A stretch of 64,000 bases of DNA from JANQEU01 sp965601455 (GCA_965601455.1 OZ271831.1:1116001-1180000); one strand, 5' to 3'. Numbered from the stretch's first letter, positions 44,609-53,775 are shown. Program-made: numbers and translations. The notes: a model not told the origin generated them from the letters alone.

Positions 44609-46543
44609 ATGGAGGTACTCTATTCTTTTCGGGAAGTGTTTTTAATGACACTCGCCTTTGTGATTATCGCAATTTCGTCCAATCAAATCGCGACGCTTTT
44701 TCAGCGGATTAATTTACCACTGATAACCGGATTGATATTCACTGGTATCTTGGTTGGACCCTTTGTACTTGGACTCATTCCTGAGGAAGCACCGAGAGAT
44801 TTGACGTTCATCACAGAAGCCGCATTGGCATTTATCGCCTTTGCAGCGGGATCGGAACTGTATCTGAAGGAATTGAGAGACCGTTTCAATAGCATCAAAT
44901 GGAACACATTTGGTCAACTTGTAGTGACTTTCGTTCTGGGTTCATTGGCCGTTTTTTATCTCGCTGATAATATTCCATATATGCAAACCCTTTCGACAGG
45001 TGGAAGGGGAGTAGTTGCCGCATTAACCGGCGCCATATTTGTGGCACGATCACCTGCGTCAGCAATCGCTGTGATTAATGAGTTGAGAGCAAAAGGACCT
45101 TTTGTACAAACGGTGATGGGAGTAACCGTGGTGAAGGACTTTATTGTAATCATGCTTTTCTCAGTTTGCCTCTCTCTTGCAAAATCTACACTTTCAGGAA
45201 CGGCTTTTGACTTATTAGACTTTACACTGCTTGTGATTTCCTTACTGGTTTCACTAACTCTTGGATTCTTTGTTTTTGGCAGATTGTTAAGCATGAGTCT
45301 TGGAATTCGGGCAAAAGGGTTTTGGAAATCTGTCTTTATCGTTGTAATCGGATATGGGATATACCTGTTTTCACACGAAGTAGCCAACCAATCTAAACTT
45401 ATAATTGGCCGCAGCATTCACCTGGAGCCCTTGTTGATGTGCATTCTTGCAAGCTTCTATGTGACAAACTATTCTAAATATCGGGCAGAGTTTATTAAGA
45501 TAATTGAGAATAGTGGTCTTCCGATTTATGTGGCGTTTTTCACCCTAACTGGGGTTGGATTGGACTTAGGAGCCTTATCGATCGCAATTGGTATCATAGG
45601 TATCATTTTTACCATTCGACTATTGACTATGGTTATTGGATCTTACAGCGGTGGTTTTCTTGCGAAAGACCCAATGACGCACCGACATCTTGGTTGGATG
45701 CCGTATATAACACAAGCGGGAGTAGCTTTAGGATTAACTACTATTGTGGCCACAGAATGGCCAGATTGGGGAAGTCAGTTTTCTTCGATAATTATTGGTG
45801 TAATTGTACTCAATCAGTTTATTGGTCCCCCACTATTCAAATACGCGATTTTTAGACTTGGTGAAGATCGTATCAGGGCTCAACCTGCTTCCGATAGTAG
45901 TAGGGATGCCTTTATTTTCGGGTTTGAACCCCTTTCTGTTGCATTGGCAAAGCAATTGATTGAGGAGGGTTGGACTGTGGAAATGGTCACCAGAAAGGCG
46001 GAGGGTAGCATCGAGGAACCGGAAGGTATCAAGATCCATTATGTCAAGGATGTTACTGATGATGAGCTTGACCAACTGAACCTGGAGAACATTGAGGCCA
46101 TCGTAACATTATTTGGAGATGAGCACAGCTTGAGAGTTTGTGAATATGCGTATCATAAGCATGGAACCCGGGATCTTATTGTTCGGATAGAGGATCGGGC
46201 TAATTCGGCAAAGTTTATGGCTCTCGATGCCAAAATATTGGATCCATCTACCGCTGTTTTGAACCTGTTGGATCATTTTGTAAGATCTCCTCAAGCTACC
46301 TCGTTATTGCTTGGAATGGAGAAAGGTCAAGACACTCGTGATATCGAAATTCTTGATTCGAATCTTCATGGTATTCATCTTAGGGATTTGAGACTTCCGC
46401 AAGATGTCATTATTCTGAGTGTGAGAAGGGGAGGGCAAACTATCATTACGCATGGTTATACTCGGTTACGTATCCATGATGTGCTCACCGTAGTGGGATC
46501 TGTAGAAAGTCTGGAAGACGTACAATACAAGTTTGACACATAA
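44609..46543 (+). CDS. CPA2-family cation:proton antiporter with TrkA-type domains
   Basis: The 644-residue protein begins with a Na+/H+ exchanger domain of the CPA2 family (about 1-410), with INLPLITGLIFTGILVGPF, TGAIFVARSPASAIAV and many membrane helices. It then carries a cytoplasmic TrkA-N-like Rossmann domain (about 430-545, DAFIFGFEPLSVALAKQL) and a TrkA-C domain (about 560-640, RLRIHDVLTVVGS). KefB/KefC-like proteins with this layout are gated K+ or Na+ antiporters. The next gene follows 23 bp later on the same strand. Confidence 0.93.
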   Translation: MEVLYSFREVFLMTLAFVIIAISSNQIATLFQRINLPLITGLIFTGILVGPFVLGLIPEEAPRDLTFITEAALAFIAFAAGSELYLKELRDRFNSIKWNTFGQLVVTFVLGSLAVFYLADNIPYMQTLSTGGRGVVAALTGAIFVARSPASAIAVINELRAKGPFVQTVMGVTVVKDFIVIMLFSVCLSLAKSTLSGTAFDLLDFTLLVISLLVSLTLGFFVFGRLLSMSLGIRAKGFWKSVFIVVIGYGIYLFSHEVANQSKLIIGRSIHLEPLLMCILASFYVTNYSKYRAEFIKIIENSGLPIYVAFFTLTGVGLDLGALSIAIGIIGIIFTIRLLTMVIGSYSGGFLAKDPMTHRHLGWMPYITQAGVALGLTTIVATEWPDWGSQFSSIIIGVIVLNQFIGPPLFKYAIFRLGEDRIRAQPASDSSRDAFIFGFEPLSVALAKQLIEEGWTVEMVTRKAEGSIEEPEGIKIHYVKDVTDDELDQLNLENIEAIVTLFGDEHSLRVCEYAYHKHGTRDLIVRIEDRANSAKFMALDAKILDPSTAVLNLLDHFVRSPQATSLLLGMEKGQDTRDIEILDSNLHGIHLRDLRLPQDVIILSVRRGGQTIITHGYTRLRIHDVLTVVGSVESLEDVQYKFDT

Positions 46544-46566
46544 TCAATCGTAAAAAATGCGGCATA

Positions 46567-47700
46567 ATGATCTATGATGCAATTGTAATTGGGTTAGGAT
46601 CTATGGGTTCATCCACCCTTTATCAACTAACCAATAAGCATGAGAATGTTCTTGGAATTGAACAGTTCTATATCTCACACGATAGGGGATCACATTTTGG
46701 TCAAAGCAGACTGATACGAAAGGCCTATTTTGAACACCCTGATTATGTGCCCCTGCTTAAAAGGTCATACCAGCTTTGGGAAGAATTAGACGAATTAACT
46801 TCTTCCTCAATTGTTGAGAAAACGGGCCTTATTTATTTTGGTAAACCAGAGGGACATGTGATTTCAGGCGTTTTGGAGTCGGCAAAAAAATATCACATCG
46901 CTGTCGATGTATTCAATAGGGAAGAGTGTAAAAAGCAATACCCTCAGTTTAATTTGCCAGATGATTATATTGGCGTTTTGGAGCCAGACGCTGGTTTTGT
47001 TCGTCCTGAGCTCACTATTTCCAGCTATGTTCAGTTAGCAATGGATCAAGGGGCGGATGTGCGAACCGAAGAAAGGGTATTGGAGTGGAGATCTTCCAAC
47101 GGAGAGGTCACAATAGTAACAGATAGTAATGAATACGTAGGACGTAAAGTAGTAATCACGGCGGGTCCCTTTGTAAAGGAGTTATTGCCTGATATGCCGA
47201 CCACTACCACAAGACAACACCTCGTTTGGTTTGAGACGGATTCTTCACATAAACTTGATCTTGGGAATTTCCCATGTTGGGGGATTGAATTTGAGAACCA
47301 ACTATATTACGGATTCCCGACCTTACCGGAAGTTGATGGACCTCTTGGCGGGTTTAAAGTAGGCAGGCATCATCCTGGACCGTCTGTAAAACCAAGAAGT
47401 ATGGTGGAGGATTCATCAAGAAAACAGGAGACTGATGTACTACATCAGTTTCTAAGGAAATGGATGCCGGATATAAACGCAACACCATCTTATGTTTCTG
47501 ACTGTTTGTACACGATGACTGAGGACGAGAATTTCCTAATCGATGCAGGTGAATCCAATGGTTCAGTAGTTTATGGGAGTGGATTTAGTGGACATGGATT
47601 CAAGTTTGTTCCCGTGATTGGCGAAGTTTTATCTGATCTTATTGTCAAAGGGGAAACTAACCTTCCCATAGAATTCCTCTCAGCTAACCGATTTCATTAG
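46567..47700 (+). CDS. Sarcosine oxidase/N-methyltryptophan oxidase-like flavoenzyme
   Basis: This 377-residue FAD enzyme has the Rossmann start DAIVIGLGSMGSST and the SHFGQSRLIRKAYF motif of the MSOX/MTOX family. The cysteine that carries covalent FAD is in SDCLYTMTEDENFLID, followed by GSGFSGHGFKFVPVIGEVL. The family oxidises N-methyl amino acids, giving formaldehyde and H2O2. The substrate here is uncertain. It is probably co-transcribed with the antiporter, and overlaps a convergent small regulator by four bases. Confidence 0.9.
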   Translation: MIYDAIVIGLGSMGSSTLYQLTNKHENVLGIEQFYISHDRGSHFGQSRLIRKAYFEHPDYVPLLKRSYQLWEELDELTSSSIVEKTGLIYFGKPEGHVISGVLESAKKYHIAVDVFNREECKKQYPQFNLPDDYIGVLEPDAGFVRPELTISSYVQLAMDQGADVRTEERVLEWRSSNGEVTIVTDSNEYVGRKVVITAGPFVKELLPDMPTTTTRQHLVWFETDSSHKLDLGNFPCWGIEFENQLYYGFPTLPEVDGPLGGFKVGRHHPGPSVKPRSMVEDSSRKQETDVLHQFLRKWMPDINATPSYVSDCLYTMTEDENFLIDAGESNGSVVYGSGFSGHGFKFVPVIGEVLSDLIVKGETNLPIEFLSANRFH

Positions 47701-48014
47701 ATTTTATTAAGGTAATATGAAAGATCTGTATGATCTTTTTGTCGTAGTTGACCTCGCAATCGGTGCATTAACAACTTGACTTGTTGAGGACTAATATCAA
47801 GGAGGTCAGCAATGTCCTTCGTGGTCAATTGATTTTTGATCATAAATGCCAACCTTATAGAAGATAGAGGTATTTCGGGATTCTTCCCAAGGAGCTTTGA
47901 TAAGAACAAAGGATCAACCTCATTCATCAACTCATCAAACTCCATCCAGGTCTCTTCCTTATTTTTTGACAGCTTATACGACAATGATCTGATTTTTTTG
48001 AGGATGACGTTCAT
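47697..48014 (-). CDS. Small helix-turn-helix DNA-binding protein
   Basis: The 105-residue protein has a C-terminal LuxR-like helix-turn-helix: SSIRLAFMIKNQLTTKDIADLLDISPQQVKLLMHRLRGQL. It resembles the output end of Bacteroidota SusR- or triple-tyrosine-type regulators but lacks any sensor part. The N-terminal 50 residues are charged and helical. ATG at 48014 is preferred; TTG at 48026 would add four residues. The region upstream is markedly AT-rich. The target is unknown. Confidence 0.6.
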   Translation of the reverse strand: MNVILKKIRSLSYKLSKNKEETWMEFDELMNEVDPLFLSKLLGKNPEIPLSSIRLAFMIKNQLTTKDIADLLDISPQQVKLLMHRLRGQLRQKDHTDLSYYLNKI

Positions 48015-48201
48015 GATTTTAGCCAACGATAATAGTTGATATTAACATAAGATTTGATATTGGAATATCGAGTGGAGTTTTTAGAAAAAATCATATAAAA
48101 TCATCGTAAATAATGGATTAAAGCTTTTTTTGATGGTAGACGTAATGTAAACTCATATAACTTTATCCGTCTTCTGTAATTATTCATATTACTGGTCACC
48201 T
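48015..48201. other. AT-rich divergent gap
   Basis: This 187-bp gap between the small HTH gene and a 143-residue hypothetical gene is strikingly AT-rich. A TTTG at 48127-48130 and TAACTTTA further on hint at a promoter for the rightward gene, but the spacing is poor. No inverted repeat stands out. Confidence 0.3.
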
Positions 48202-48633
48202 ATGGATAATGGTAATGAGCTAAATGGATACTGGACTGGCGAGTATTCCGCGAATTTTGGTACTGATAGTGAACCTGATTATCGGTACTTCGAATTCAAT
48301 GTGCAGATTCAGGTTTCTGATGAAGACCTATTGCAAGGTGCTATTGAGATCCTCCCGGAGAGAGTTATAGTTAACTTCATAGATGGCAGCTACGGTGGTC
48401 ATTCTGTCACTTTCACGGTTGATTTCAAAAGTGTAGATGACTTCAAAATATGCGTTATACCAATACCTGTTTTAGGCAGAGTTTCCTTCAAAGGCAAAAC
48501 ATTACTTGGTGACAACAGTACCCTGTTGGGTGACTGGGTATTGTTGGATTCTAACGGGAATCCTCATATTGTCGAACAAGGTGAGTGGTACCTTGAAAAA
48601 GCGTCGGAAAACCGGAACTCAATTCGAATATAG
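48202..48633 (+). CDS. Hypothetical beta-rich protein
   Basis: The 143-residue protein has no leader and is beta-rich, with LNGYWTGEYSANFG at the start, GGHSVTFTVDFKSV in the middle and LLGDWVLLDSNG near the end. The pattern suggests a small lipocalin- or sandwich-like domain, but I do not recognise it. It lies between two small DNA-binding proteins in an AT-rich patch. The start ATG at 48202 is the first good codon. Confidence 0.55.
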   Translation: MDNGNELNGYWTGEYSANFGTDSEPDYRYFEFNVQIQVSDEDLLQGAIEILPERVIVNFIDGSYGGHSVTFTVDFKSVDDFKICVIPIPVLGRVSFKGKTLLGDNSTLLGDWVLLDSNGNPHIVEQGEWYLEKASENRNSIRI

Positions 48634-48824
48634 GTCGTCTGATCTTCTCACAAACGGTATTGCACCGAATCAAAAATGACTTTGTTAGACCGTGTTTTTA
48701 TTATCCATTTCCATACATTAGTTATCGTTGTTCTTAATGATAAAACAATAGTATAAAAATTAACACAGATAACGTAATAATATACCAATAATTCAAACAG
48801 GCTATTTTGCCGACCCCTTCCTGA
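48634..48824. other. AT-rich intergenic segment
   Basis: No coding frame, consensus promoter or strong hairpin was seen in this 191-bp segment. It contains several A/T runs and a TATTTTG close to the start of the following gene, one base short of the usual -7 motif. Confidence 0.3.
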
Positions 48825-49256
48825 ATGACCGAAGATTCAAAATATTTAAGACTAAGGCAGGCGAAGAAGCAGCTTAAATTCACTAATAATGATATCGCGA
48901 TTCTCCTGGGTATGACTGAAGGAGGAGTGCGACATGCGATAAGGAACGAAACGTTAAAGGAATTGTATTTTAACCTGATTTGTGATGAGTTTCTTATTTC
49001 CAAAGAGTGGTTATTTCATGGTCGGGGTTCAATGAGAACGGAAGATCTTGATTTTTCAATTGTTGATCCTTCTCAGTTACTATCAATGATTGATCAGATC
49101 AAGACCGATAATACAAACCCGGAAATTGAACTATTAAAATCTGAAATCATTAGTTACGTACACTATGTGGCAGATCTTAAAAGTCAAAACCAAACATTAA
49201 AAGAAACAATAACCCGTTACCGTAGGATTATTAAAGACTCTCTGGAAGGCAAGTAG
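48825..49256 (+). CDS. Helix-turn-helix protein, repressor-like
   Basis: The 143-residue protein opens with a helix-turn-helix, RLRQAKKQLKFTNNDIAILLGMTEGGVRHAIRN, like those of phage CI and Xre repressors in Bacteroidota. A middle part with SKEWLFHGRGSM matches the conserved IS.-WLL-G.G.M tail of that group. A C-terminal coiled coil (LKSEIISYVHYVADLKSQNQ) should drive dimerisation. It ends 14 bp from the convergent DUF1080 stop. No phage genes are nearby, so it is probably a stand-alone regulator. Confidence 0.65.
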   Translation: MTEDSKYLRLRQAKKQLKFTNNDIAILLGMTEGGVRHAIRNETLKELYFNLICDEFLISKEWLFHGRGSMRTEDLDFSIVDPSQLLSMIDQIKTDNTNPEIELLKSEIISYVHYVADLKSQNQTLKETITRYRRIIKDSLEGK

Positions 49257-49270
49257 TATGGTTACAGGAA

Positions 49271-49972
49271 TTACAATTCTTTGATCTTGATCTTTCTAAA
49301 TGCGACTTTTCCGCCATATGCCTGAAGCCCAATACGACCTGAGGGGTTAGTTCCGAAGTTTTCACGATGGGCAAAACCGGATTTAGAGACCATTTTATCC
49401 CATTCTTTTCCCTTCACTGGGAAATCAAGTACGGTAGTGCCATTAAACTTCAAACTACCTCGGTTTTCATTCATATTGATTCTAAGAATGTATTCATTCC
49501 ATTCACCGGCAGGTTTGGCTACGATCACTTTAGGAGCCATGACATTGAAAATCGAGCCGGCACGTTGGATATCACCTCGTTCTGAAATGTATTCCATCCA
49601 ATTATCATCAAGTATCTGAATTTCGGGTCCGGTATCATATACATTTTCATATGCTGGTCCCTCCGTCACTTTCCAAAATAGGCCGGAATTACCTTTTTCA
49701 GAGATCATCCATTCCAGAGAAAGCTCGAAACTTTCATATTCCTTGTCGCTAATCAGGTCTGAAGGTCCGGTTCCTTCTTTAAGAGCCGGATCAAATACCA
49801 TAACACCGGATTGAATGCTCCATCCGTCATAATTCTCTCCGGAGTTATAAACATGCCACCCATCAAAGTTTTCACCATTGGATAATTCAGTCCATCCGGC
49901 TTCCATATCTGAGCAGCTGGTTATTACAAGTAAAAGTAAAAATGAAAATAGTTGAATCGTTTTTCTCAACAT
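49271..49972 (-). CDS. DUF1080 (3-keto-disaccharide hydrolase fold) lipoprotein
   Basis: The 233-residue protein has a lipobox leader (FLLLLVITSC) and a complete DUF1080 domain, from WTELSNGENFDGWHVYNSG to GRIGLQAYGGKVAFRKIKI. In characterised relatives the domain hydrolyses 3-keto-glycosides. ATG at 49972 begins the leader and is chosen over an in-frame codon 12 residues upstream. The gene is divergent from a cytochrome c lipoprotein, a pairing that suggests oxidation of sugars feeding a periplasmic electron carrier, although this is inference. A paralogue lies at 33356-34156. Confidence 0.9.
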   Translation of the reverse strand: MLRKTIQLFSFLLLLVITSCSDMEAGWTELSNGENFDGWHVYNSGENYDGWSIQSGVMVFDPALKEGTGPSDLISDKEYESFELSLEWMISEKGNSGLFWKVTEGPAYENVYDTGPEIQILDDNWMEYISERGDIQRAGSIFNVMAPKVIVAKPAGEWNEYILRINMNENRGSLKFNGTTVLDFPVKGKEWDKMVSKSGFAHRENFGTNPSGRIGLQAYGGKVAFRKIKIKEL

Positions 49973-50013
49973 GACTTTGGAATTAGATTGTAAGTCGAAT
50001 ATAGACAAGTCCG

Positions 50014-50484
50014 ATGAAGCATGTTTTAATTCTATTAGTCATGGGTATGCAAATTTTTTCCTGTTCAAAGAAAAAGGAAGCAGGCGATGATTTCGACATA
50101 AGTGTACCTAGTCCTGGAGTAAAAAATGCAATCGCTTCAACCCGTATGGATTTCACTACAAAAGGAATAGGGCCGGTTGAATCTGTGACTCTGGAATCCG
50201 AATTAAATGACAACTGGGTGGCTGAAGGAAAATCAATTTTTGATACCAAATGCAACGCATGTCACCGGGTGGGTGAGAAACTCATTGGACCAGCCCCTGA
50301 CGGTATTCTTGAAAGAAGGAGCCCTGAGTGGATAATGAACATGATTCTCAACCCAATGGAGATGGTTCAAAAAGATTCGCTGGCTCGTGATCTGTTTCTC
50401 GAATTCAATAGTTATCCGATGACACCAATGGGATTGACGGAGGACGATGCAAGAAAGGTTGTGGAGTATTTTCGGACGCTGTAG
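50014..50484 (+). CDS. Cytochrome c lipoprotein
   Basis: The 156-residue protein has a leader ending FSC (lipobox-like, residues 12-17), then a class I cytochrome c domain. The heme site is CNACHRVG, with the axial methionine probably in SYPMTPMGLTED. GKSIFDTKCNACHRVGEKLI and ARKVVEYFRTL are typical of small electron carriers in Bacteroidota. It is divergent from the DUF1080 gene, which starts 41 bases upstream. It would serve a periplasmic dehydrogenase not identified here. Confidence 0.92.
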   Translation: MKHVLILLVMGMQIFSCSKKKEAGDDFDISVPSPGVKNAIASTRMDFTTKGIGPVESVTLESELNDNWVAEGKSIFDTKCNACHRVGEKLIGPAPDGILERRSPEWIMNMILNPMEMVQKDSLARDLFLEFNSYPMTPMGLTEDDARKVVEYFRTL

Positions 50485-50492
50485 GGTATCAA

Positions 50493-51194
50493 CTAAATCC
50501 GATATACAAGCCCGGTTCGAAAGTGGTATGAACCTGGTAAGAAGTCAAAGGACCATGTCTCGAACCCTCTTAACCTTTCCACAATAGCTGGGTTATCTCC
50601 GTAATATTTAAAGTATCGGATATCGGTTAAGGGTAACCTGGCATTGATTTCTACTCCCAGACGATTATTTATCATGTAATTCAATCGAGGTGAGATTGAA
50701 AATAAGATACCTGAATTAATCTCATAAGCTCTGAAATCTCCAGCATTCGGATTATAAAGTTTGCTATGGATATAGGTCAGTAAGCCGGGACTCATACCCA
50801 TTATTAATTTTTCAGTTCCAAAGTCAAAATATTGAATCCGATCCATGCCAATTGCCAAAAAGTGGTCATTTACTTCGTTTGGAAGAACAGGCTGAATGAC
50901 ATCGTCGTGAGAAATTACCGTATTTCTTTGAGAGTAACTCAGTTCGACCTCAAACTCTTTTGTTTTTCCAATGGCTTTTCTATTTAGTGCTATTGAAACG
51001 CGATTGTAACCTAGATCATACACTCTTTTATCTGTCCTTGAGACGCCAAAGTTCCAATCGTATTCTACCCTTCCGGACTCGTAAAAGTCTAAATTGTGGA
51101 ATAGTTTAAAGGAATAGTTATAGCTTGGTTTACTTTCCTGGCTAAACGCCTGGAATACAATTGGAACTAGTACTGAAAAGATAAGTCTCCTCAT
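50493..51194 (-). CDS. Exported beta-barrel-like protein of unknown function
   Basis: The 233-residue product has a signal peptide (LIFSVLVPIVFQAFS) and beta strands with alternating aromatic residues (YNYSFKLFHNLDFYESGRVEYDW, GSYHFRTGLVYRI) ending in an outer-membrane-type C-terminal strand. A small outer-membrane beta barrel is the best guess. No enzyme motif is seen. It lies 8 bp from the convergent cytochrome c gene. Confidence 0.75.
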   Translation of the reverse strand: MRRLIFSVLVPIVFQAFSQESKPSYNYSFKLFHNLDFYESGRVEYDWNFGVSRTDKRVYDLGYNRVSIALNRKAIGKTKEFEVELSYSQRNTVISHDDVIQPVLPNEVNDHFLAIGMDRIQYFDFGTEKLIMGMSPGLLTYIHSKLYNPNAGDFRAYEINSGILFSISPRLNYMINNRLGVEINARLPLTDIRYFKYYGDNPAIVERLRGFETWSFDFLPGSYHFRTGLVYRI

Positions 51195-51282
51195 AAAGAG
51201 TTTTAAAACAATAACGTTATTTGCAAACTCTTTATTTTAGTGATACTTTGTAATGATTTCTGATTAGAAGAAAATTAAAAGT

Positions 51283-52794
51283 TTAATCCAAGGAATTCAG
51301 GGCATTTTCCGCCACATGCAAAGGACGTAACTCATCTTTCTTCTTGAAATTGTGACATTCCATTTTTATAAGGATATCCTTCAACGTTTTGATTGCTTTG
51401 ATAATATGAGGACCCTTATTTAACATAACACAGTCCGCTTGAGCACTTTTTGCCGCGTCTGAAATCTCCGCTCGTGTCGCTTTGCCCTTTTTCGCCAGGG
51501 TTTCAAGCACCTGGGTGGCCCAGATTACAGGAATGTGCGCTGACTCGCATAACCAGAGGATCTGATTTTGAACTTCGGAAATCCGTTCAAATCCGATTTC
51601 CACAGCCAGATCTCCTCTTGCGATCATCACTCCGATTTTTTTTCGTTTCATACCTTCCAGTAGAATTAAAGGCAGATTTTCGAAAGCTCTTTGGTTTTCA
51701 ATTTTGAAGACGATACCCAAATTTTTATTGTCTAGTTTATTTAACTCTTCATAGAGTATTCTGACGTCCTGTGGTTTTCGAACAAAGGAATAACCTACTA
51801 TGTCAGCATATTTTGCGACAAAAGGTAATAGTTCAATATCCCCAGGGGTTAATGCAGGTAAATGTAGTCGTGTATCCGGCAGGTTAATTCCTTTATGGGC
51901 GGCGAGCTTGGTTTTATGTGCCTCAAGAATTTTCAGCTCCACATTCTCATGATTTTTACCCAAAACTTTGGCCTTGATCATACCGTCGTCAAAATACACA
52001 AGATGGTCCTTTTTAACGTCTTCAATAACTTGAGGTAATTGAATGGGTATTACTGCTTTTTCTAGTTGAATTCCCTTTTTATCAAATACGGACTCGGTTC
52101 CGGTGACTTTTCTTTTGGTTAATAGGATATGTTCTCCACTCTTTACATGGATTCTGTCCTGGGCCTTTTTTGACCCATTCTGTAAGGCTATATTTCCTGT
52201 TCTCAATTTAGGTCCTGCCAAATCCATGTAAATCTTTACTGGTGTTTTGAGCGCTTTTTGAACCTTTTGGATATTTTTTACCATCCTTTTCCACTGTTCC
52301 GGATTGCCATGACTGAGGTTGATGCGCGCAATCTCCATTCCAGCGTCGACCATTTCCCGAACTAGCTTTATGTTCTCAGCAGCCTCATCTGGCATGGTTA
52401 CCATGATTTCGGTGAAATGCTCTTTCGATTTTTCGTTGAATAGTTTATTGGCATGGGTTCGCATTAGTTTTTTACTCCTCTTGTATCCTATAACCTCAAT
52501 ATTATGATCGGTGAAGGTCTTGTTTTGAAGAAGTCTTAAGAGCTTAATTACATTGTGGAGATTACTAAATACATAGCCTTCTGCACTCCGAATGGAAGAG
52601 ATACCCAGGTCGGATAAGCTATCGTGAAATTTCCTTAGATCGTAACTTCTGAGAGTTAGGTATCGATATAGATTTTTTGCGCTTAAACGATACTTTTTAT
52701 GTACTCCTGCTGAAATGGATTCAGCCTTTGGTTCGGACTCAATTATCCTATGATAAATGGCACTCAAATCATCATCTAATTGTCCGATTTTCAT
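51283..52794 (-). CDS. Divergent pyruvate kinase with N-terminal extension, no C domain
   Basis: The 503-residue protein contains a pyruvate kinase barrel from about residue 130. It has ARINLSHGN, YMDLAGPKLRTG, KGINLPDTRLHLP, YSFVRKPQDV, FKIENQRAF with the catalytic lysine, ARGDLAVEIG and ATQVLETL. The usual MLSGETA segment reads VMLNKGPH, and the C-terminal allosteric domain is missing. Residues 1-125 are an extra helical region without a known domain. It should convert phosphoenolpyruvate to pyruvate if active, but the changes cast doubt on activity or its regulation. Confidence 0.85.
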   Translation of the reverse strand: MKIGQLDDDLSAIYHRIIESEPKAESISAGVHKKYRLSAKNLYRYLTLRSYDLRKFHDSLSDLGISSIRSAEGYVFSNLHNVIKLLRLLQNKTFTDHNIEVIGYKRSKKLMRTHANKLFNEKSKEHFTEIMVTMPDEAAENIKLVREMVDAGMEIARINLSHGNPEQWKRMVKNIQKVQKALKTPVKIYMDLAGPKLRTGNIALQNGSKKAQDRIHVKSGEHILLTKRKVTGTESVFDKKGIQLEKAVIPIQLPQVIEDVKKDHLVYFDDGMIKAKVLGKNHENVELKILEAHKTKLAAHKGINLPDTRLHLPALTPGDIELLPFVAKYADIVGYSFVRKPQDVRILYEELNKLDNKNLGIVFKIENQRAFENLPLILLEGMKRKKIGVMIARGDLAVEIGFERISEVQNQILWLCESAHIPVIWATQVLETLAKKGKATRAEISDAAKSAQADCVMLNKGPHIIKAIKTLKDILIKMECHNFKKKDELRPLHVAENALNSLD

Positions 52795-52920
52795 GATGTG
52801 AACTGCTTTGGAAGGGGGAGGAATTCTACTACTTAAATTTACTAAAATCGAGTGAGATTTCTTCCGTTTTGTTGATTGAATTGGGCTTATTTGTATATGC
52901 CGTTAGAGGTAGAGGAGGCC

Positions 52921-52952
52921 AAAAAAAAGCCGGCCTAATTTTGGCCGGCTAA
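52921..52952 (-). terminator. Intrinsic terminator of the peroxiredoxin gene
   Basis: AGCCGGCC (52928-52935), loop TAATTTT and GGCCGGCT (52943-52950) form a perfect 8-bp GC stem. Read on the minus strand it is followed by eight T residues (the A-run at 52921-52928). It lies 15 bp after the peroxiredoxin stop and is a textbook terminator. Confidence 0.9.
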
Positions 52953-52966
52953 GTTTGTCATAATCC

Positions 52967-53602
52967 CTAAATATTCGGTTGAGGGGTCATTCTCAGATAG
53001 GGTTTAATTTTCGTGTGCCCCTTGGGGAATTTCCCCGGTATCTCTTCGTCTGTAATGGCCGGTACAATAACAACATCTTCCCCGTGAACCCAGTCTGCAG
53101 GTGTTGCGACGCTGAAATCTGCAGTTAATTGCAAGGAGTCGATTACTCTCAGGATCTCAGCAAAGTTTCTACCTGTACTGGCAGGATATGTAATCATGGC
53201 TTTAATCTTCTTATCTGCTCCAATGAAGAATACAGATCTGACTGTCATGGTCGCAGAGTCTCCCGGGTGAATCATATCGTAAGCACTAGCGACCACTTGA
53301 TCCGGGTCTGCAATTATTGGAAAATTGACCGTGCAGTTTTGAGTTTCATTAATATCTTTTATCCAACCCTGATGCGAAGCCAGGTCGTCCACACTTACGG
53401 CAAGTACCTTTGTGTTACGTTTCTCAAATTCGTCTTTCAGTTTAGCAGTTCTACCCAATTCTGTTGTACAAACAGGAGTGTAGTCGGCTGGGTGAGAGTA
53501 TAAAACGCCCCAACTATCGCCAAGCCATTCGTGAAAATCAATTTTTCCTTCTGTTGTTTCAACTTGAAAATTTGGGGCTTCGTCCCCGATTCTTAATCCC
53601 AT
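52967..53602 (-). CDS. 1-Cys peroxiredoxin (Prx6/AhpC-TSA family)
   Basis: The 211-residue peroxidase has the peroxidatic Cys45 in DYTPVCTTELG and the C-terminal 1-cysPrx extension with DWVHGEDVVIVPAIT and FPKGHTKIKPYLRMTPQP. Lacking a canonical resolving cysteine, it should use an external thiol to reduce peroxides. HEWLGDSWGVLYSHPADY and MTVRSVFFIG are conserved. It is followed by a strong intrinsic terminator on the minus strand, so it forms a separate transcription unit. Confidence 0.96.
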   Translation of the reverse strand: MGLRIGDEAPNFQVETTEGKIDFHEWLGDSWGVLYSHPADYTPVCTTELGRTAKLKDEFEKRNTKVLAVSVDDLASHQGWIKDINETQNCTVNFPIIADPDQVVASAYDMIHPGDSATMTVRSVFFIGADKKIKAMITYPASTGRNFAEILRVIDSLQLTADFSVATPADWVHGEDVVIVPAITDEEIPGKFPKGHTKIKPYLRMTPQPNI

Positions 53603-53775
53603 GCTTTTGTGTTTTAATGTATGATTAATTCCAACCTAAAGTTAGTACACCAATCTCATGATTTAAGGTGACCAATGTTACAATTTGGAAGGAATTTTAC
53701 TTGATCCAGGAAAGGTGAAATTAAGGGCTCACCTATAGGTCCATGATATTTAGAGAATTGTTAATTCGATCCTGT

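Noticed and set aside
44956..45417. Long open frame of 153 codons antisense to the antiporter gene
   Set aside because: The antiporter frame has strong family motifs throughout, while the antisense product is low-complexity and Ser/Thr/Pro-rich, as expected for a shadow frame.
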